Virus record (IMG/VR): IMGVR_UViG_3300045741_000367
Coordinates: 1 to 29,350 of that record
Reading direction: 5' to 3' (one strand)
DNA from: a virus
Length of the DNA: 29,350 nucleotides
The first letter of the stretch is position 1. Each line of letters starts with the position of its first letter. Shown piece after piece: positions 14,536-21,555 of this stretch. The notes under the pieces are model-generated. The model was not told the origin of the DNA. It worked only from the letters and a program-made list of their open reading frames with translations, and did not search any database. Made by a program: the position numbers and the translations under genes.

Positions 14536-14544
14536 TTGTAAACA
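14536..14544 (-). promoter_or_regulatory. orphan TGTTTACAA motif
   Basis: Minus strand TGTTTACAAAAGCCCG, like the copy at 14418 (TGTTTACAAAAGTTGA), but with no ATG, GTG or ORF at 25-28 nt. Confidence 0.55.
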
Positions 14545-14945
14545 GGCACGTATTTTAACGGCGAGATGTGCAAACAGGGCGCCGGAAGCGCCACATGGGT
14601 GATGAGTTTGCCCACCTCACCCATGATACGTGGGCAGGCCAGGCGCGAGGCGAGGCATGCGGGTGGTGGGAGGGAGGTGTGGCACGGCCGGGTGTCCCCG
14701 GCGCTTCGGCCTGCTCAAGGCGACATTTGCAGCGTAGCGCCTCGGCCGCTTTGACGCGCGATCATGACCCAAGCCTGAGTCGCCACACAAGGCGACATAA
14801 CTCTAGTCTGAGCGTGGTTGTGCCACGCAAGTTGCGTCGGGCTATATGATTAACGCCAATGCCAAGTGGCGGCGTAAAATTTCGCGCACGCCGTGGGATG
14901 AATTTTACGCGGTGGTCTGACTGTTGAAAATGTGCGCTGCTTGTA

Positions 14946-15010
14946 GGTCGGTGCCGCGTGCAGCGCGACGCTTGCTGCTTTTGTGGTCAATGCCGCGTGC
15001 AGCGTAACGC
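14946..15010. repeat. 26-bp direct repeat pair
   Basis: 14946-14971 and 14985-15010 share GGTC--TGCCGCGTGCAGCG--ACGC, 22 of 26 identical, start-to-start 39 bp. They sit directly before the 69-bp repeats. Confidence 0.8.
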
Positions 15011-15148
15011 AGGATGGCGGGGGTTTTAATCACTGGCGCGAGAGATTAGTCGATCGCGCTCTAACATTAGCCGGCATCCAGGATGGCGGGGGTGTTTGCT
15101 CTGGCGCGAGAGATTAGTCGATCGCGCTCTTTAGCTAGGCCGCATCCT
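15010..15148. repeat. two tandem 69-bp structured repeats
   Basis: Units at about 15010-15079 and 15079-15148. Each begins CAGGATGGCGGGGG, carries an identical 28-bp core (15035-15062 and 15103-15130, GGCGCGAGAGATTAGTCGAT then CGCGCTCT) and ends CCGGCATCC or CCGCATCC. GGATGGCGG at the start can pair with the CATCC end, and GCGCGA with TCGCGC inside the core. The core is conserved while the flanks drift. Confidence 0.82.
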
Positions 15149-15190
15149 GCTCAGTAGAATACTGCAGGAAAGTCACTCGTAAAATAAATT

Positions 15191-15361
15191 TTAATCGCCA
15201 AATTCAAGGTCAATGCTGATCTCTCCAGAGATTTGGTGGAGCTCGATGTCGATGGCGGGCTCGTTTCCTCCCACAGGCTCAAGGGCGTTTGGCGTCACCT
15301 CAGTTTCTAGGTGGGCCGCCGTCGGGATGGTGGCGGCCTCCTGCTCAAAAATATTTTTCAC
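15191..15361 (-). CDS. small acidic hypothetical protein
   Basis: 56 residues from a GTG at 15361, read directly: MKNIFEQEAATIPTAAHLET..., ending ISIDLEFGD. Strongly acidic with no rare-looking residues and typical GC-rich third positions. No ribosome site before the GTG, and no ATG in frame, so it could also be the remaining 3' end of a decayed gene. Divergent from the GroES gene with 24 nt between starts. Confidence 0.45.
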   Translation of the reverse strand: MKNIFEQEAATIPTAAHLETEVTPNALEPVGGNEPAIDIELHQISGEISIDLEFGD

Positions 15362-15385
15362 GCAATAAGTAGATTCTTGGAGGCT

Positions 15386-15964
15386 ATGTCAACACTAAAA
15401 TTACGCGGTGAGCTCGTGGCCGTCACGGAGGCCACCGAAACTTTCGAGTCAAGCTTGGCTCTGCCACAGGAGCGCAACATTGCATACAACCTGGGAAAGG
15501 CCGTCGCCATTGGCGACGGCAAGCTGGCAGACCGGCAAGCAGAGATGCTTGTCAAGCCTGGTGACCTTCTGCTGTTTCAGATGAACGGCATTCAGGCCAC
15601 CAATTCCTTGCACCTGTGTGATGGCCAGCCCATATTTATTCTTAACCAGGGGGACATGATCGCGCGGCTGCAGAGCACAACCATCAGCTTGAAGTCGTTT
15701 GAGATCTTGGGCGGCTGGGTGCTGCTGGAGCCATTCTTAGACATGAAGGACAACATCATCGTCATCCCTGACACTGCCATGACGTCGCAGACGGAGCTGC
15801 AAAAGTACCGTCTGCTTCAGCAGGGATCCACGGCAAAGTTAGACGCCGTGGCCGGCCAAGAGCTGGTGGTGGAGCGAATGCGCGTTCACCGCATTGACAT
15901 TGGCGGCGACACGTGCGGCTTTATCCACTCAAGCTGCGTTCACGGGGTGATTGAGCAGGACTAG
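15386..15964 (+). CDS. tandem two-domain GroES-like co-chaperonin
   Basis: 192 residues from an ATG with GGAGG six nt upstream, one of the few strong ribosome sites here. N-terminal half: ELVAVTEATETFESSLALPQ (mobile-loop region), YNLGKAVAIGDGKL, VKPGDLLLFQMNG, GQPIFILNQGDMIARL, which follows GroES strand by strand (GEVLAVGNG, VKVGDIVIF, GEEVLIMSESDILAIV). C-terminal half repeats the fold: GGWVLLEPFLDMKDNIIVIP DTA, then AGQELVVERMRVHRI and CGFIHSSCVHGVIEQ. LAL and IVI could be the hydrophobic tripeptides that touch GroEL. Phage co-chaperonins such as T4 gp31 cap host GroEL to fold the head protein, but have one domain. Confidence 0.8.
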   Translation: MSTLKLRGELVAVTEATETFESSLALPQERNIAYNLGKAVAIGDGKLADRQAEMLVKPGDLLLFQMNGIQATNSLHLCDGQPIFILNQGDMIARLQSTTISLKSFEILGGWVLLEPFLDMKDNIIVIPDTAMTSQTELQKYRLLQQGSTAKLDAVAGQELVVERMRVHRIDIGGDTCGFIHSSCVHGVIEQD

Positions 15965-16130
15965 GCACGCGTCTTATCGTTCCGCTAAAGTCACGGGCGT
16001 ACCATCTTCCGCCTTGGTCTTGAAATGGCCTGAGCGGTTCGGCAAATTGTCCCATGGTAGAGCAATCTCGCTTAACTTTTGGAGTTGAGCTTGAGTTTGT
16101 GTTTGTCGCGTTGTCACACCACCCTGTCAT
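15921..16130 (-). CDS. small hypothetical protein
   Basis: 69 residues; the start shares ATGA with the stop of the tail-tube-like gene (16127-16130). N-terminus Asn/Ser/Thr-rich, then PLRPFQDQGGRWYARDFSGT and a basic Ser/Pro/Arg end. Its 3' end overlaps the GroES gene by 44 nt on the other strand. Not recognised; perhaps virion-associated from its neighbour. Confidence 0.5.
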   Translation of the reverse strand: MTGWCDNATNTNSSSTPKVKRDCSTMGQFAEPLRPFQDQGGRWYARDFSGTIRRVPSPAQSPRERSLSG

Positions 16131-16798
16131 AGCTGTGAGAGTTGCCTTCGCCCTGCTGGGTCAATTTGTAGCACGTCGTCGATGTACAGCGTGGCCTCAA
16201 TCTTGTGAACGACCGGGGACTCATAGCTGACGTCCGTCAGCCTAATTCCGCCAAGCCACGCGTTTACCAGGACATAAACTGACGCCACCTGCAGCCCTGC
16301 GCCCAGGTTTGGGTCGCCGACAGCTGCATCCTCGGCGTCCTGGCGGCCTCCCTGCAGAAATTGCAGGTTCAAGTTGAATTGCCACTCCAGGGGAGGCTTG
16401 AAGTTTTGGCCGAGGGTGGGCACGCTTTCCGTTGACATGCCACCACGGCCTGATCGGACAATGGACCGCCACGCGTTGAGCAACCTGTAAATTTTTGAGC
16501 AGCGCACGTCATTCTCAGCGGTGCTGGAGACGTCATGAGTAAACGTGATTCTTGCAGGGCTAAGCTGTGAGTCGAGGCCTGGCATGTTGTAGGGGCGGGA
16601 GTCGCGGTAAATTATGTCGGGGGTGATGGCCAGCTCCGGCAGCGTGACGGCGCTGGCGTAGAACGTTGTCTTGCCGTTAAGGCCATAGGAGCCGCCGCGG
16701 CTTTCAAACTCGCGGATGAGCGGCTCAAGGTTGACCTCCCACAGGTCGCTGCGCTGGGGCTCCAGCTCTCGGCCCCATGGATTAAGTGAAAGTCTCAT
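16127..16798 (-). CDS. tail-tube or tube-initiator-like baseplate protein (gp19/gp54-like)
   Basis: 223 residues from ATG 16798 (a GTG one codon upstream is possible). LWEVNLEPLIREFESRG, then FYASAVTLPELAITPDIIYR, YNMPGLDSQLSPARITFTHD, CSKIYRLLNAWRSIVRSG and VLVNAWLGGIRLTDVSYESP follow the order of the gp19 tube fold: target surface, P-G-L loop, T-F helix-W and final strands. Longer than gp19 (163 residues), and close to gp54-type sizes, so a tube initiator or tube-end protein is possible. Paired head-to-head with the spike gene. Confidence 0.6.
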   Translation of the reverse strand: MRLSLNPWGRELEPQRSDLWEVNLEPLIREFESRGGSYGLNGKTTFYASAVTLPELAITPDIIYRDSRPYNMPGLDSQLSPARITFTHDVSSTAENDVRCSKIYRLLNAWRSIVRSGRGGMSTESVPTLGQNFKPPLEWQFNLNLQFLQGGRQDAEDAAVGDPNLGAGLQVASVYVLVNAWLGGIRLTDVSYESPVVHKIEATLYIDDVLQIDPAGRRQLSQL

Positions 16799-16818
16799 CA
16801 CGTAATTATCACGGACCT

Positions 16819-17613
16819 ATGCTTGGAACTCTCTATGGCCTATACGGCGGCATCGTGCGTGAAAACGGCGACCCGCAGCGGCTTGGCCGGCTTAAGGTTC
16901 ACGTCCCAACGGTGTATGGGGTTGCCGGTCCAGATACCCAAGAGTTGGGAATTGATGACCTTCCGTGGGCGTGGCCATCTGGCATGCCAGCGGGCGGCAC
17001 GGCCGCCTCAGGGGGCGTTGACTGGCTGCCGAACGTTGGCGATCACGTTTGGGTCAGATTTCTAAATGGCGAGCCTGAGCACCCTGTGTGGGAGTGGGGC
17101 AGCCAAGACGTTGGCCAGGCCAAGGTTTTTCCCCTTCATGACTACGACGCGAAGACGGGGAAGCCCAAGCGGGCGGCCATCACGAGGTATGGCCACACGC
17201 TGGACTTTACCGCCAGCGGCGTCATCCTGACCACCAAGGGAGGCTACGCCATTGCCATTGATGACAGTGCCACGCAGCTTGGAAGCATCACCATTCGCTC
17301 GCCTGGAGGCCACTCTGTCAAGGTTGATGACGCGGCGAGCGTTGTCACGCTGGAGTCAAGGGCGGGCCAGGCCATCACGCTGGATGACCTGGCCAACTCC
17401 GTGCGAGTGCAGGCCAATCAAGATCTAGACGTTCAGGCCATGAGCGAGGCCAACATTCAGGGCGGCAGCGTGACCATCGAGGCCCTTGGGGAAAGTGTTG
17501 ACATCAAGGTTGGGCTTACCGCCATCACCCTTGCTGATGGTGAGCTGACCCTGGACGTGGGCGGGAACAAGCTAACGATCAGCGACTCAGGGTTTGACTT
17601 TTCTGGCATCTAG
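16819..17613 (+). CDS. baseplate spike/hub protein (gp5/VgrG-like OB fold)
   Basis: 264 residues from ATG 16819; a GTG at 16786 would add 11 residues but overlap the divergent gene. LYGLYGGIVRENGDPQRLGR then LKVHVPTVYG, DLPWAWPSGMP and LPNVGDHVWVRFLNGEPEHP VWEWG form the gp5/VgrG OB-fold domain (about 1-100). The rest has short repeated strands (ITIRSPGGHSVKVDDAASVV, VTLESRAGQAITLDDLANSV) that look like a triple-stranded beta-helix needle. No lysozyme domain is seen between, unlike T4 gp5. Such a protein pierces the outer membrane. Confidence 0.83.
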   Translation: MLGTLYGLYGGIVRENGDPQRLGRLKVHVPTVYGVAGPDTQELGIDDLPWAWPSGMPAGGTAASGGVDWLPNVGDHVWVRFLNGEPEHPVWEWGSQDVGQAKVFPLHDYDAKTGKPKRAAITRYGHTLDFTASGVILTTKGGYAIAIDDSATQLGSITIRSPGGHSVKVDDAASVVTLESRAGQAITLDDLANSVRVQANQDLDVQAMSEANIQGGSVTIEALGESVDIKVGLTAITLADGELTLDVGGNKLTISDSGFDFSGI

Positions 17614-17633
17614 CCGGCGTAATTAAACAAGAT

Positions 17634-18188
17634 ATGACGACAAGCCGACCTGCTGGATGGGTCTCAATTTCAAGCATCTGCGACGCTGGCGGTCAGCCTG
17701 TGGCGATTCAAGACGCCATTCGACGTGGCTGGCTCAGGGTGGAGTTGGCCTGCCCCTCCTTTCAATCTTACGCGGAGCTTAACCTTGCCAGGCTTGAAGA
17801 TGTGGGCGGGCCAAATCTTTTCTGCGACAATGGGCGGCAGTGCCTGGCCTATGTCTTTGGCGGGCGCAGCCCGAGCAGCGACTTTGCCTGCAAAAAATTT
17901 GGGCTGGGCGTTGGCACCACCCCGCCCAACGTCGCGGACGTTGGCCTAGAGTCAGCGCTTAATTTCTTTGGCGGAAGTCCCGTGAAGCCAGTTGACTCAA
18001 TCTCTTATCCGGCCCCATTCATCGCGGCAGTGCAATTCACAATTGGCGCCACGGAGGCCAACGGGTTTTTGATCACGGAGATGGGGCTATTTAGTGGCAA
18101 TGACACGCTGATTTCGAGGCGGGTGATGGTGGGCATCAACAAGACGAGTGACTTCGCGCCGACACTTTCTTGGAGGATCCGGTTATAG
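17634..18188 (+). CDS. tail fibre/collar-like protein
   Basis: 184 residues. RLEDVGGPNLFCDNGRQCLA, FACKKFGLGVGTTPPNVADV, and ANGFLITEMGLFSGNDTLIS are the blocks typical of phage tail-collar or fibre-base proteins (G-x-G-T-x-P...D-x-x-L...ITE-[MA]-GLF). Thus a virion protein near the baseplate or fibre base. Follows the spike gene by 20 nt. The hairpin at 18210-18227 lies just after its stop and may end transcription, though it has no T-run. Confidence 0.65.
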   Translation: MTTSRPAGWVSISSICDAGGQPVAIQDAIRRGWLRVELACPSFQSYAELNLARLEDVGGPNLFCDNGRQCLAYVFGGRSPSSDFACKKFGLGVGTTPPNVADVGLESALNFFGGSPVKPVDSISYPAPFIAAVQFTIGATEANGFLITEMGLFSGNDTLISRRVMVGINKTSDFAPTLSWRIRL

Positions 18189-18200
18189 TTCTTTTGGCCA

Positions 18201-18229
18201 ATAAATCTTTGCCCGCTTTCGCGGGCATG
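18201..18229. repeat. 29-bp repeat copy A with hairpin
   Basis: 28 of 29 bases are shared with 18801-18829 (ATAAATCTTTGCCC-CTTTCGCGGGCATG). The hairpin TGCCCGC-TTTC-GCGGGCA is perfect here. On the minus strand the loop is GAAA, a GNRA loop. The minus strand has GATTTATTGG where copy B has GATTTATGG, so no start codon. Confidence 0.85.
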
Positions 18230-18280
18230 TGTTGTTCGACTTGGCTGGACGAATAGGATTACTACGCCACGCTGTGCATA

Positions 18281-18314
18281 ACCTAATTGCACCAAACCTA
18301 ATTGCATTGCACCA
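18281..18314. repeat. short direct repeat
   Basis: ACCTAATTGCACCA (18281-18294) is followed at 18296-18314 by ACCTAATTGCATTGCACCA, with an extra ATTGC. Lies just 3' of the gene at 18323. Could be a small operator or slippage product. Confidence 0.6.
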
Positions 18315-18322
18315 CACTTAAA

Positions 18323-18802
18323 TTATGTTGGAGGTTTTAGTGACGATGTAGGTCTGGGCATTGTCACGGACCTCATGAGGCCAAGCCGCATGGCATTTTT
18401 CTCTGCCTTTGCGTTCAATCTTCGCTTGTCTTCAGCCGTAATTTCTGCGGTTGGGTTGTGCGCGACGCCTGCAAATATGGCTATCGCTCGCGTTATCTCC
18501 CTGTAGCACCTTTTGACGCGGCCATCACCGACAATTTCAGCCCGCTCTGGCTCGACCACGACGTAGCCCTTTCCCTGCTGATCACGCGCGCTTAGGTAGT
18601 AGCCGTCATGCATGAGCACGTCGTTAATGTGTGACATGGCTATTCCAAACTTAATGTCGTCACTCTTGCACATGAGTGCCGCCTCTAGGCGCTCAATGGC
18701 ATAAAACGTGCCAAATGTGACGCCCTCGCTGCGCATTTCACCCAACAGCCGTGTCCAAGCCGCGGGAGAAATATCGTCGCTGGTAATTTCAAAATTTTCC
18801 AT
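18323..18802 (-). CDS. conserved phage protein, winged-helix-like
   Basis: 159 residues from ATG 18802. Residues 1-60 are helical (PAAWTRLLGEMRSEGVTFGT; YAIERLEAALMCKSDDIKFG), then VLMHDGYYLSARDQQGKGYV VVEPE, which has the turn and G-x-G-Y hairpin of a wing, then basic helices (KRCYREITRAIAIFAGVAHN). From memory it resembles an unnamed phage family with the same order. DNA binding is inferred. A GNRA-loop hairpin covers the place of its ribosome site, suggesting translational control. Confidence 0.65.
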   Translation of the reverse strand: MENFEITSDDISPAAWTRLLGEMRSEGVTFGTFYAIERLEAALMCKSDDIKFGIAMSHINDVLMHDGYYLSARDQQGKGYVVVEPERAEIVGDGRVKRCYREITRAIAIFAGVAHNPTAEITAEDKRRLNAKAEKNAMRLGLMRSVTMPRPTSSLKPPT

Positions 18803-18829
18803 AAATCTTTGCCCACTTTCGCGGGCATG
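18801..18829 (-). promoter_or_regulatory. 29-bp repeat copy B: GNRA hairpin before a start codon
   Basis: On the minus strand TGCCCGC-GAAA-GTGGGCA (18827-18810) folds with one G-U pair and ends 7 nt before the ATG at 18802. Copy A at 18201 has G-C at that pair, so the stem is kept. It occupies the ribosome-site position. Confidence 0.55.
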
Positions 18830-18882
18830 CACATAATTGGACAATGTATAGTATGGTTTGGTAATGATTCGCCGTGCAAAAT

Positions 18883-19542
18883 TTATTTAACTTCAACTAA
18901 AAATCGGCCAAATTTTGGCCTCCATCCGCCTATTCCACAGAATGTGCTTGACCTTTCCAGCGCTCTGATTAACGCCTCTCTCGTGATGATGTCAGGCGTG
19001 TATTCAATGTGAAACGTCATCTTCCACCCTGTTGGGATCATGCAGCGGCATTTCCAAACTAGCGCGCCTGTCTTTGGCGGAATTCGGCACGGCCCAGATA
19101 AAACAAAAGACTCATCAGCGTAAGCCTCATCGATGGACGCCACTTTCTTGGTGTCAATGTAGACGGTTGTTTCTTGAATCAAAACACCGCGGTCAATGTC
19201 CTTGCTGTTTCGTCCGGCCGCCGCGCCGGCCCTGATGCAGGCTAAGATCACAGTGTCTGGCAAGTAAAATTGGCGCTGCTGGAAGTCCCAATAAATCGTT
19301 GATTCCCAGTCATTTCGCATTTGAAGTTTTTCTAGCGCCACAAGCCGCTCGAACTCATCTTTTTTTCGAGCGGCCTTGATCAAAGAATTTAACCGGCGGC
19401 TTTCAGCCGTGAACGGGTTGCTGATTTGCACCGTTTGCGGGTTACTCATGATCAGCGGACGGGTTCCTGTCCACGTTGTTTTTAATATTTCCAGGGGCGT
19501 TTCAGCGCTGGCGCTATCCGCTGCTGATTTTGATTTTTCCAT
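18883..19542 (-). CDS. conserved phage protein of unknown function
   Basis: 219 residues from ATG 19542, 28 nt after the TGTTTACAA motif; a GTG at 19566 is also in frame. TTWTGTRPLIMSNPQTVQIS NPF, then KARKKDEFERLVALEKLQMR-like helices, FYLPDTVILACIRAGAAAGR, and a final GIGGWRPKFGRFLVEV. From memory this matches a widespread uncharacterised phage family with TPLLMHN...NPF...LPA...GDWRPRFGRF. No activity is known to me. Adjacent to, and same direction as, the winged-helix-like gene. Confidence 0.66.
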   Translation of the reverse strand: MEKSKSAADSASAETPLEILKTTWTGTRPLIMSNPQTVQISNPFTAESRRLNSLIKAARKKDEFERLVALEKLQMRNDWESTIYWDFQQRQFYLPDTVILACIRAGAAAGRNSKDIDRGVLIQETTVYIDTKKVASIDEAYADESFVLSGPCRIPPKTGALVWKCRCMIPTGWKMTFHIEYTPDIITREALIRALERSSTFCGIGGWRPKFGRFLVEVK

Positions 19543-19570
19543 GTCGCATGGGTGCTGAAAGCACACTGTG

Positions 19571-19579
19571 TTGTAAACA
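19571..19579 (-). promoter_or_regulatory. TGTTTACAA motif inside an inverted repeat
   Basis: Minus strand TGTTTACAACAC, 28 nt before ATG 19542. It is flanked by ACACTG (19563-19568) and CAGTGT (19584-19589), so it lies in the loop of a 6-bp inverted repeat. Divergent from the gene at 19627. Confidence 0.6.
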
Positions 19580-19626
19580 TCCGCAGTGTTTTAAGAAAAT
19601 GCTATCGCGGCAGATACTTAGCCAGC

Positions 19627-20007
19627 ATGAACACTGTTGTTGCGGACACAAACGCCGTCCCAGAGACCGGGTCTTATGGGGGCAAGGAGTTAATCTTTAC
19701 CATCACCCTCCAAGGGCCTGTTAACGCCCCGGCGATCTTGCGCAATGCTGGGGCCAACCAAATCAACTACGTTTTTCAAGAATTTAACGGGACCAGCTGG
19801 GCAGACATCAGCCTGGTTGGAACGGACCTGAACAATGTTTTGGCAACGGGCAGCCCTCCAACCAACGTCAAGGTCATTGTCATCGCCTCCAGCTATTCTC
19901 AAGTGCGCCTCCTGGCCAGCGCCTCAGGTGGCTCCACGCTTGAGTTTGTGGTCATGCGGTATTACAATCGTCCGCCGGGTGGCTCCCTGCCACTATTAAC
20001 TGTTTAG
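19627..20007 (+). CDS. putative virion structural protein
   Basis: 126 residues from ATG 19627. Beta-rich and poor in charge: GKELIFTITLQGPVNAPAIL, AGANQINYVFQEFNGTSWAD, VKVIVIASSYSQVRLLASAS. It resembles the lone protein at 9289-9747 in size and in one strand pair. Likely a decoration or tail protein; not proven. Gene start lacks a clear ribosome site. Confidence 0.6.
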   Translation: MNTVVADTNAVPETGSYGGKELIFTITLQGPVNAPAILRNAGANQINYVFQEFNGTSWADISLVGTDLNNVLATGSPPTNVKVIVIASSYSQVRLLASASGGSTLEFVVMRYYNRPPGGSLPLLTV

Positions 20008-20020
20008 TTGAAAGTTGAAT

Positions 20021-20305
20021 ATGAATAGCATGAAACAAATAGACGTTAAAAGGGCGGCTGTTAAGCTCGTGGAGTCTTTAATGATTGAGAGTCCTGCAGG
20101 AGAAGATAAAAACGTCCTTACTAAACTGCAGTCTGAAATCTATAATGCCGTTGTTGTGAGAGGAGTGTCTCTCATGGACGTATGTTATGCACTTAACGGA
20201 GAGCCAACTTTTCGAGAGATGCTTGACGATGCCGGGCTTGAAGATCCAGAAGATGCAGTTGAGCTGGCTGCTGCAATAAGGGCTTTAACAGGTCAGTCGA
20301 AGTAG
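20021..20305 (+). CDS. hypothetical helical protein
   Basis: 94 residues from ATG 20021. Helical and acidic: IDVKRAAVKLVESLMIESPA, NVLTKLQSEIYNAVVVRGVS, LEDPEDAVELAAAIRALTGQ. Codon use is more AT-rich than in the neighbouring structural genes. Not recognised. The sigma70-like promoter for the next gene lies in its 3' end. Confidence 0.6.
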   Translation: MNSMKQIDVKRAAVKLVESLMIESPAGEDKNVLTKLQSEIYNAVVVRGVSLMDVCYALNGEPTFREMLDDAGLEDPEDAVELAAAIRALTGQSK

Positions 20306-20311
20306 TATAAT
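20284..20311 (+). promoter_or_regulatory. sigma70-like promoter
   Basis: TTTAAC at 20284-20289, 16 nt, then a perfect TATAAT at 20306-20311, 23 nt before the ATG at 20335. Best host-type promoter seen. Not tested. Confidence 0.5.
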
Positions 20312-20334
20312 GTTGGTCAAAGGTTTATACAAAC

Positions 20335-21555
20335 ATGAATAGCAACGTTGAGTGTGGACGGTCACGCCGAGTTCTTGGCCAGGTCATTGAAGATTGGGGT
20401 GATTTGGGCACCAAGTTGGACCCCGTTTCCCTAAATTTTAGGTCGCGATCAGATAGGCCTGCTGGCATCGGTCAGCACTCTCCCGTGACGTCAGTCACCG
20501 TCAAGTCAGCCGCTGAGGCCCTTCGGCGCTTGACAGACGGCAAGGACATTGGCGCCGTTTTTAAGGCCAACGGGGAGCCCGTTTTTACAGTTTGGGCAGA
20601 CAGGAACGGCTCAAAAACCTCATTTCGCATCAAGTCATCCACCCCTGGCCTATCGTCAGGATATGTCACCGTCAGCGAGCTGTACTCGGCCTTAAATCAG
20701 CTGAACAAGCTACATAGGGGACAAATAACAGCTGACATGATAGGTCGCGACGAGCAGCGAGCTGCGATCCAACTTCAGCGCGCGCAGCAAAAGCAGGGAA
20801 GTCCGCATTGGACAAAATCACGCTCGGGGCGCCAGGAACCTGTTCACCCCTCCTCGAGGGAATTTAACAGTCTTGCCCGTCAGGCTCTCCAGGCCAGGCT
20901 GACAAAGTATAAGGCCACCAACGCAGCCGGCGTTGAGTCTCCTGAAAAAATGTTGAGCTTCATCAAGCAAAAGGGCTTTCTTGACCGAATTCGCGTGGGG
21001 CCTTACTCTTACGTGCTGCGAGACGCGCAGCTTGACGTGAAGAATGTGATGACTGGGAAGGAAGATTGGAATGGCCGTGGCATGACAGTCACCTATCGCT
21101 ATGACGATGAAGGCAATGAAAAGACGTTGTGGGGCTTTGACTTTGATGACTTTGATGAAGAGGATCGCCCACCTCGTGAATTTTACGTTAAATTTAAGGC
21201 TGAGGGCGGCTCGCTGGTGCCGGCTGAGGTTTATTCCGAGATAGAGGGCGACCGTGATCCTGAGACAGGCCGACATCCTCGAAAGGTTTATCGCGAGGAG
21301 GGAGTGCGGCAGAATGCGCGGCGCCTGGTCAGCCAGCTGCTTGACGGCTTAGAAGATCCGTGGGACCCGCTTATTCCAGACCACAGGGAGCGCTTTGACC
21401 GCGATCTAGAGCTAGAGGCCGGGATTAGGGTGGAGATGGAGCACACAGACGACGCTGAAGTTGCCAAGAAAATTGCCTTGGATCACTTGGCAGAAGATCC
21501 TGACTATTACAAGAAGCTCAGAGATGCCAACTTGGCGGATGAGAATCTAAAATGA
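20335..21555 (+). CDS. large protein with DUF5661-like C-terminus
   Basis: 406 residues. The last 40 residues (LEAGIRVEMEHTDDAEVAKK IALDHLAEDPDYYKKL) match the EHTDDPEVAKKIALDHLxEDPxYYxKL signature of DUF5661, seen in phage and bacterial proteins of unknown role. The middle (about 245-330) is rich in Asp/Glu/Tyr. N-terminus has basic and Gly stretches (DRPAGIGQHSP). Possibly an internal or processed virion protein; only the C-terminal match is supported. Shares ATGA with the next gene. Confidence 0.68.
   Translation: MNSNVECGRSRRVLGQVIEDWGDLGTKLDPVSLNFRSRSDRPAGIGQHSPVTSVTVKSAAEALRRLTDGKDIGAVFKANGEPVFTVWADRNGSKTSFRIKSSTPGLSSGYVTVSELYSALNQLNKLHRGQITADMIGRDEQRAAIQLQRAQQKQGSPHWTKSRSGRQEPVHPSSREFNSLARQALQARLTKYKATNAAGVESPEKMLSFIKQKGFLDRIRVGPYSYVLRDAQLDVKNVMTGKEDWNGRGMTVTYRYDDEGNEKTLWGFDFDDFDEEDRPPREFYVKFKAEGGSLVPAEVYSEIEGDRDPETGRHPRKVYREEGVRQNARRLVSQLLDGLEDPWDPLIPDHRERFDRDLELEAGIRVEMEHTDDAEVAKKIALDHLAEDPDYYKKLRDANLADENLK

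Larger units (their letters stand above)
14545..15190. other. gene-poor region rich in hairpins
   Basis: No convincing gene; short plus-strand frames here lack family features. It holds several stems: CATGGGTGA/TCACCCATG (14594-14625), GTCGCC/GGCGAC (14779-14796), GCGTGG/CCACGC (14813-14828), GCGTAAAATT/AATTTTACGC (14872-14910), then 26-bp and 69-bp direct repeats. GCCTGA at 14773-14778 can pair with TCGGGC at 14837-14842, closing a 70-nt unit around the two inner stems. Possible structured RNA, replication origin or packaging signal. Confidence 0.6.

Noticed and set aside
14773-14842. tRNA-like 70-nt unit
   Set aside because: Closing stem and two inner hairpins exist, but no T-loop consensus, no anticodon arm of proper size and no CCA.
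14566-14849. Two plus-strand frames
   Set aside because: They cross several hairpins and have Arg/Gly-rich, featureless sequence with no ribosome site.
15010-15148. CRISPR array
   Set aside because: Only two units, internal pairing across the whole unit and no regular spacer; no cas genes.
18005-18307. Minus-strand 100-residue frame
   Set aside because: Mostly antisense to the fibre-like gene; its HARESGQRF segment comes from the 29-bp repeat, not from a real protein relationship.
19100-19130. Hammerhead-like CTGATGAG on the minus strand
   Set aside because: No GAAA core or pairing stems; the bases encode protein.
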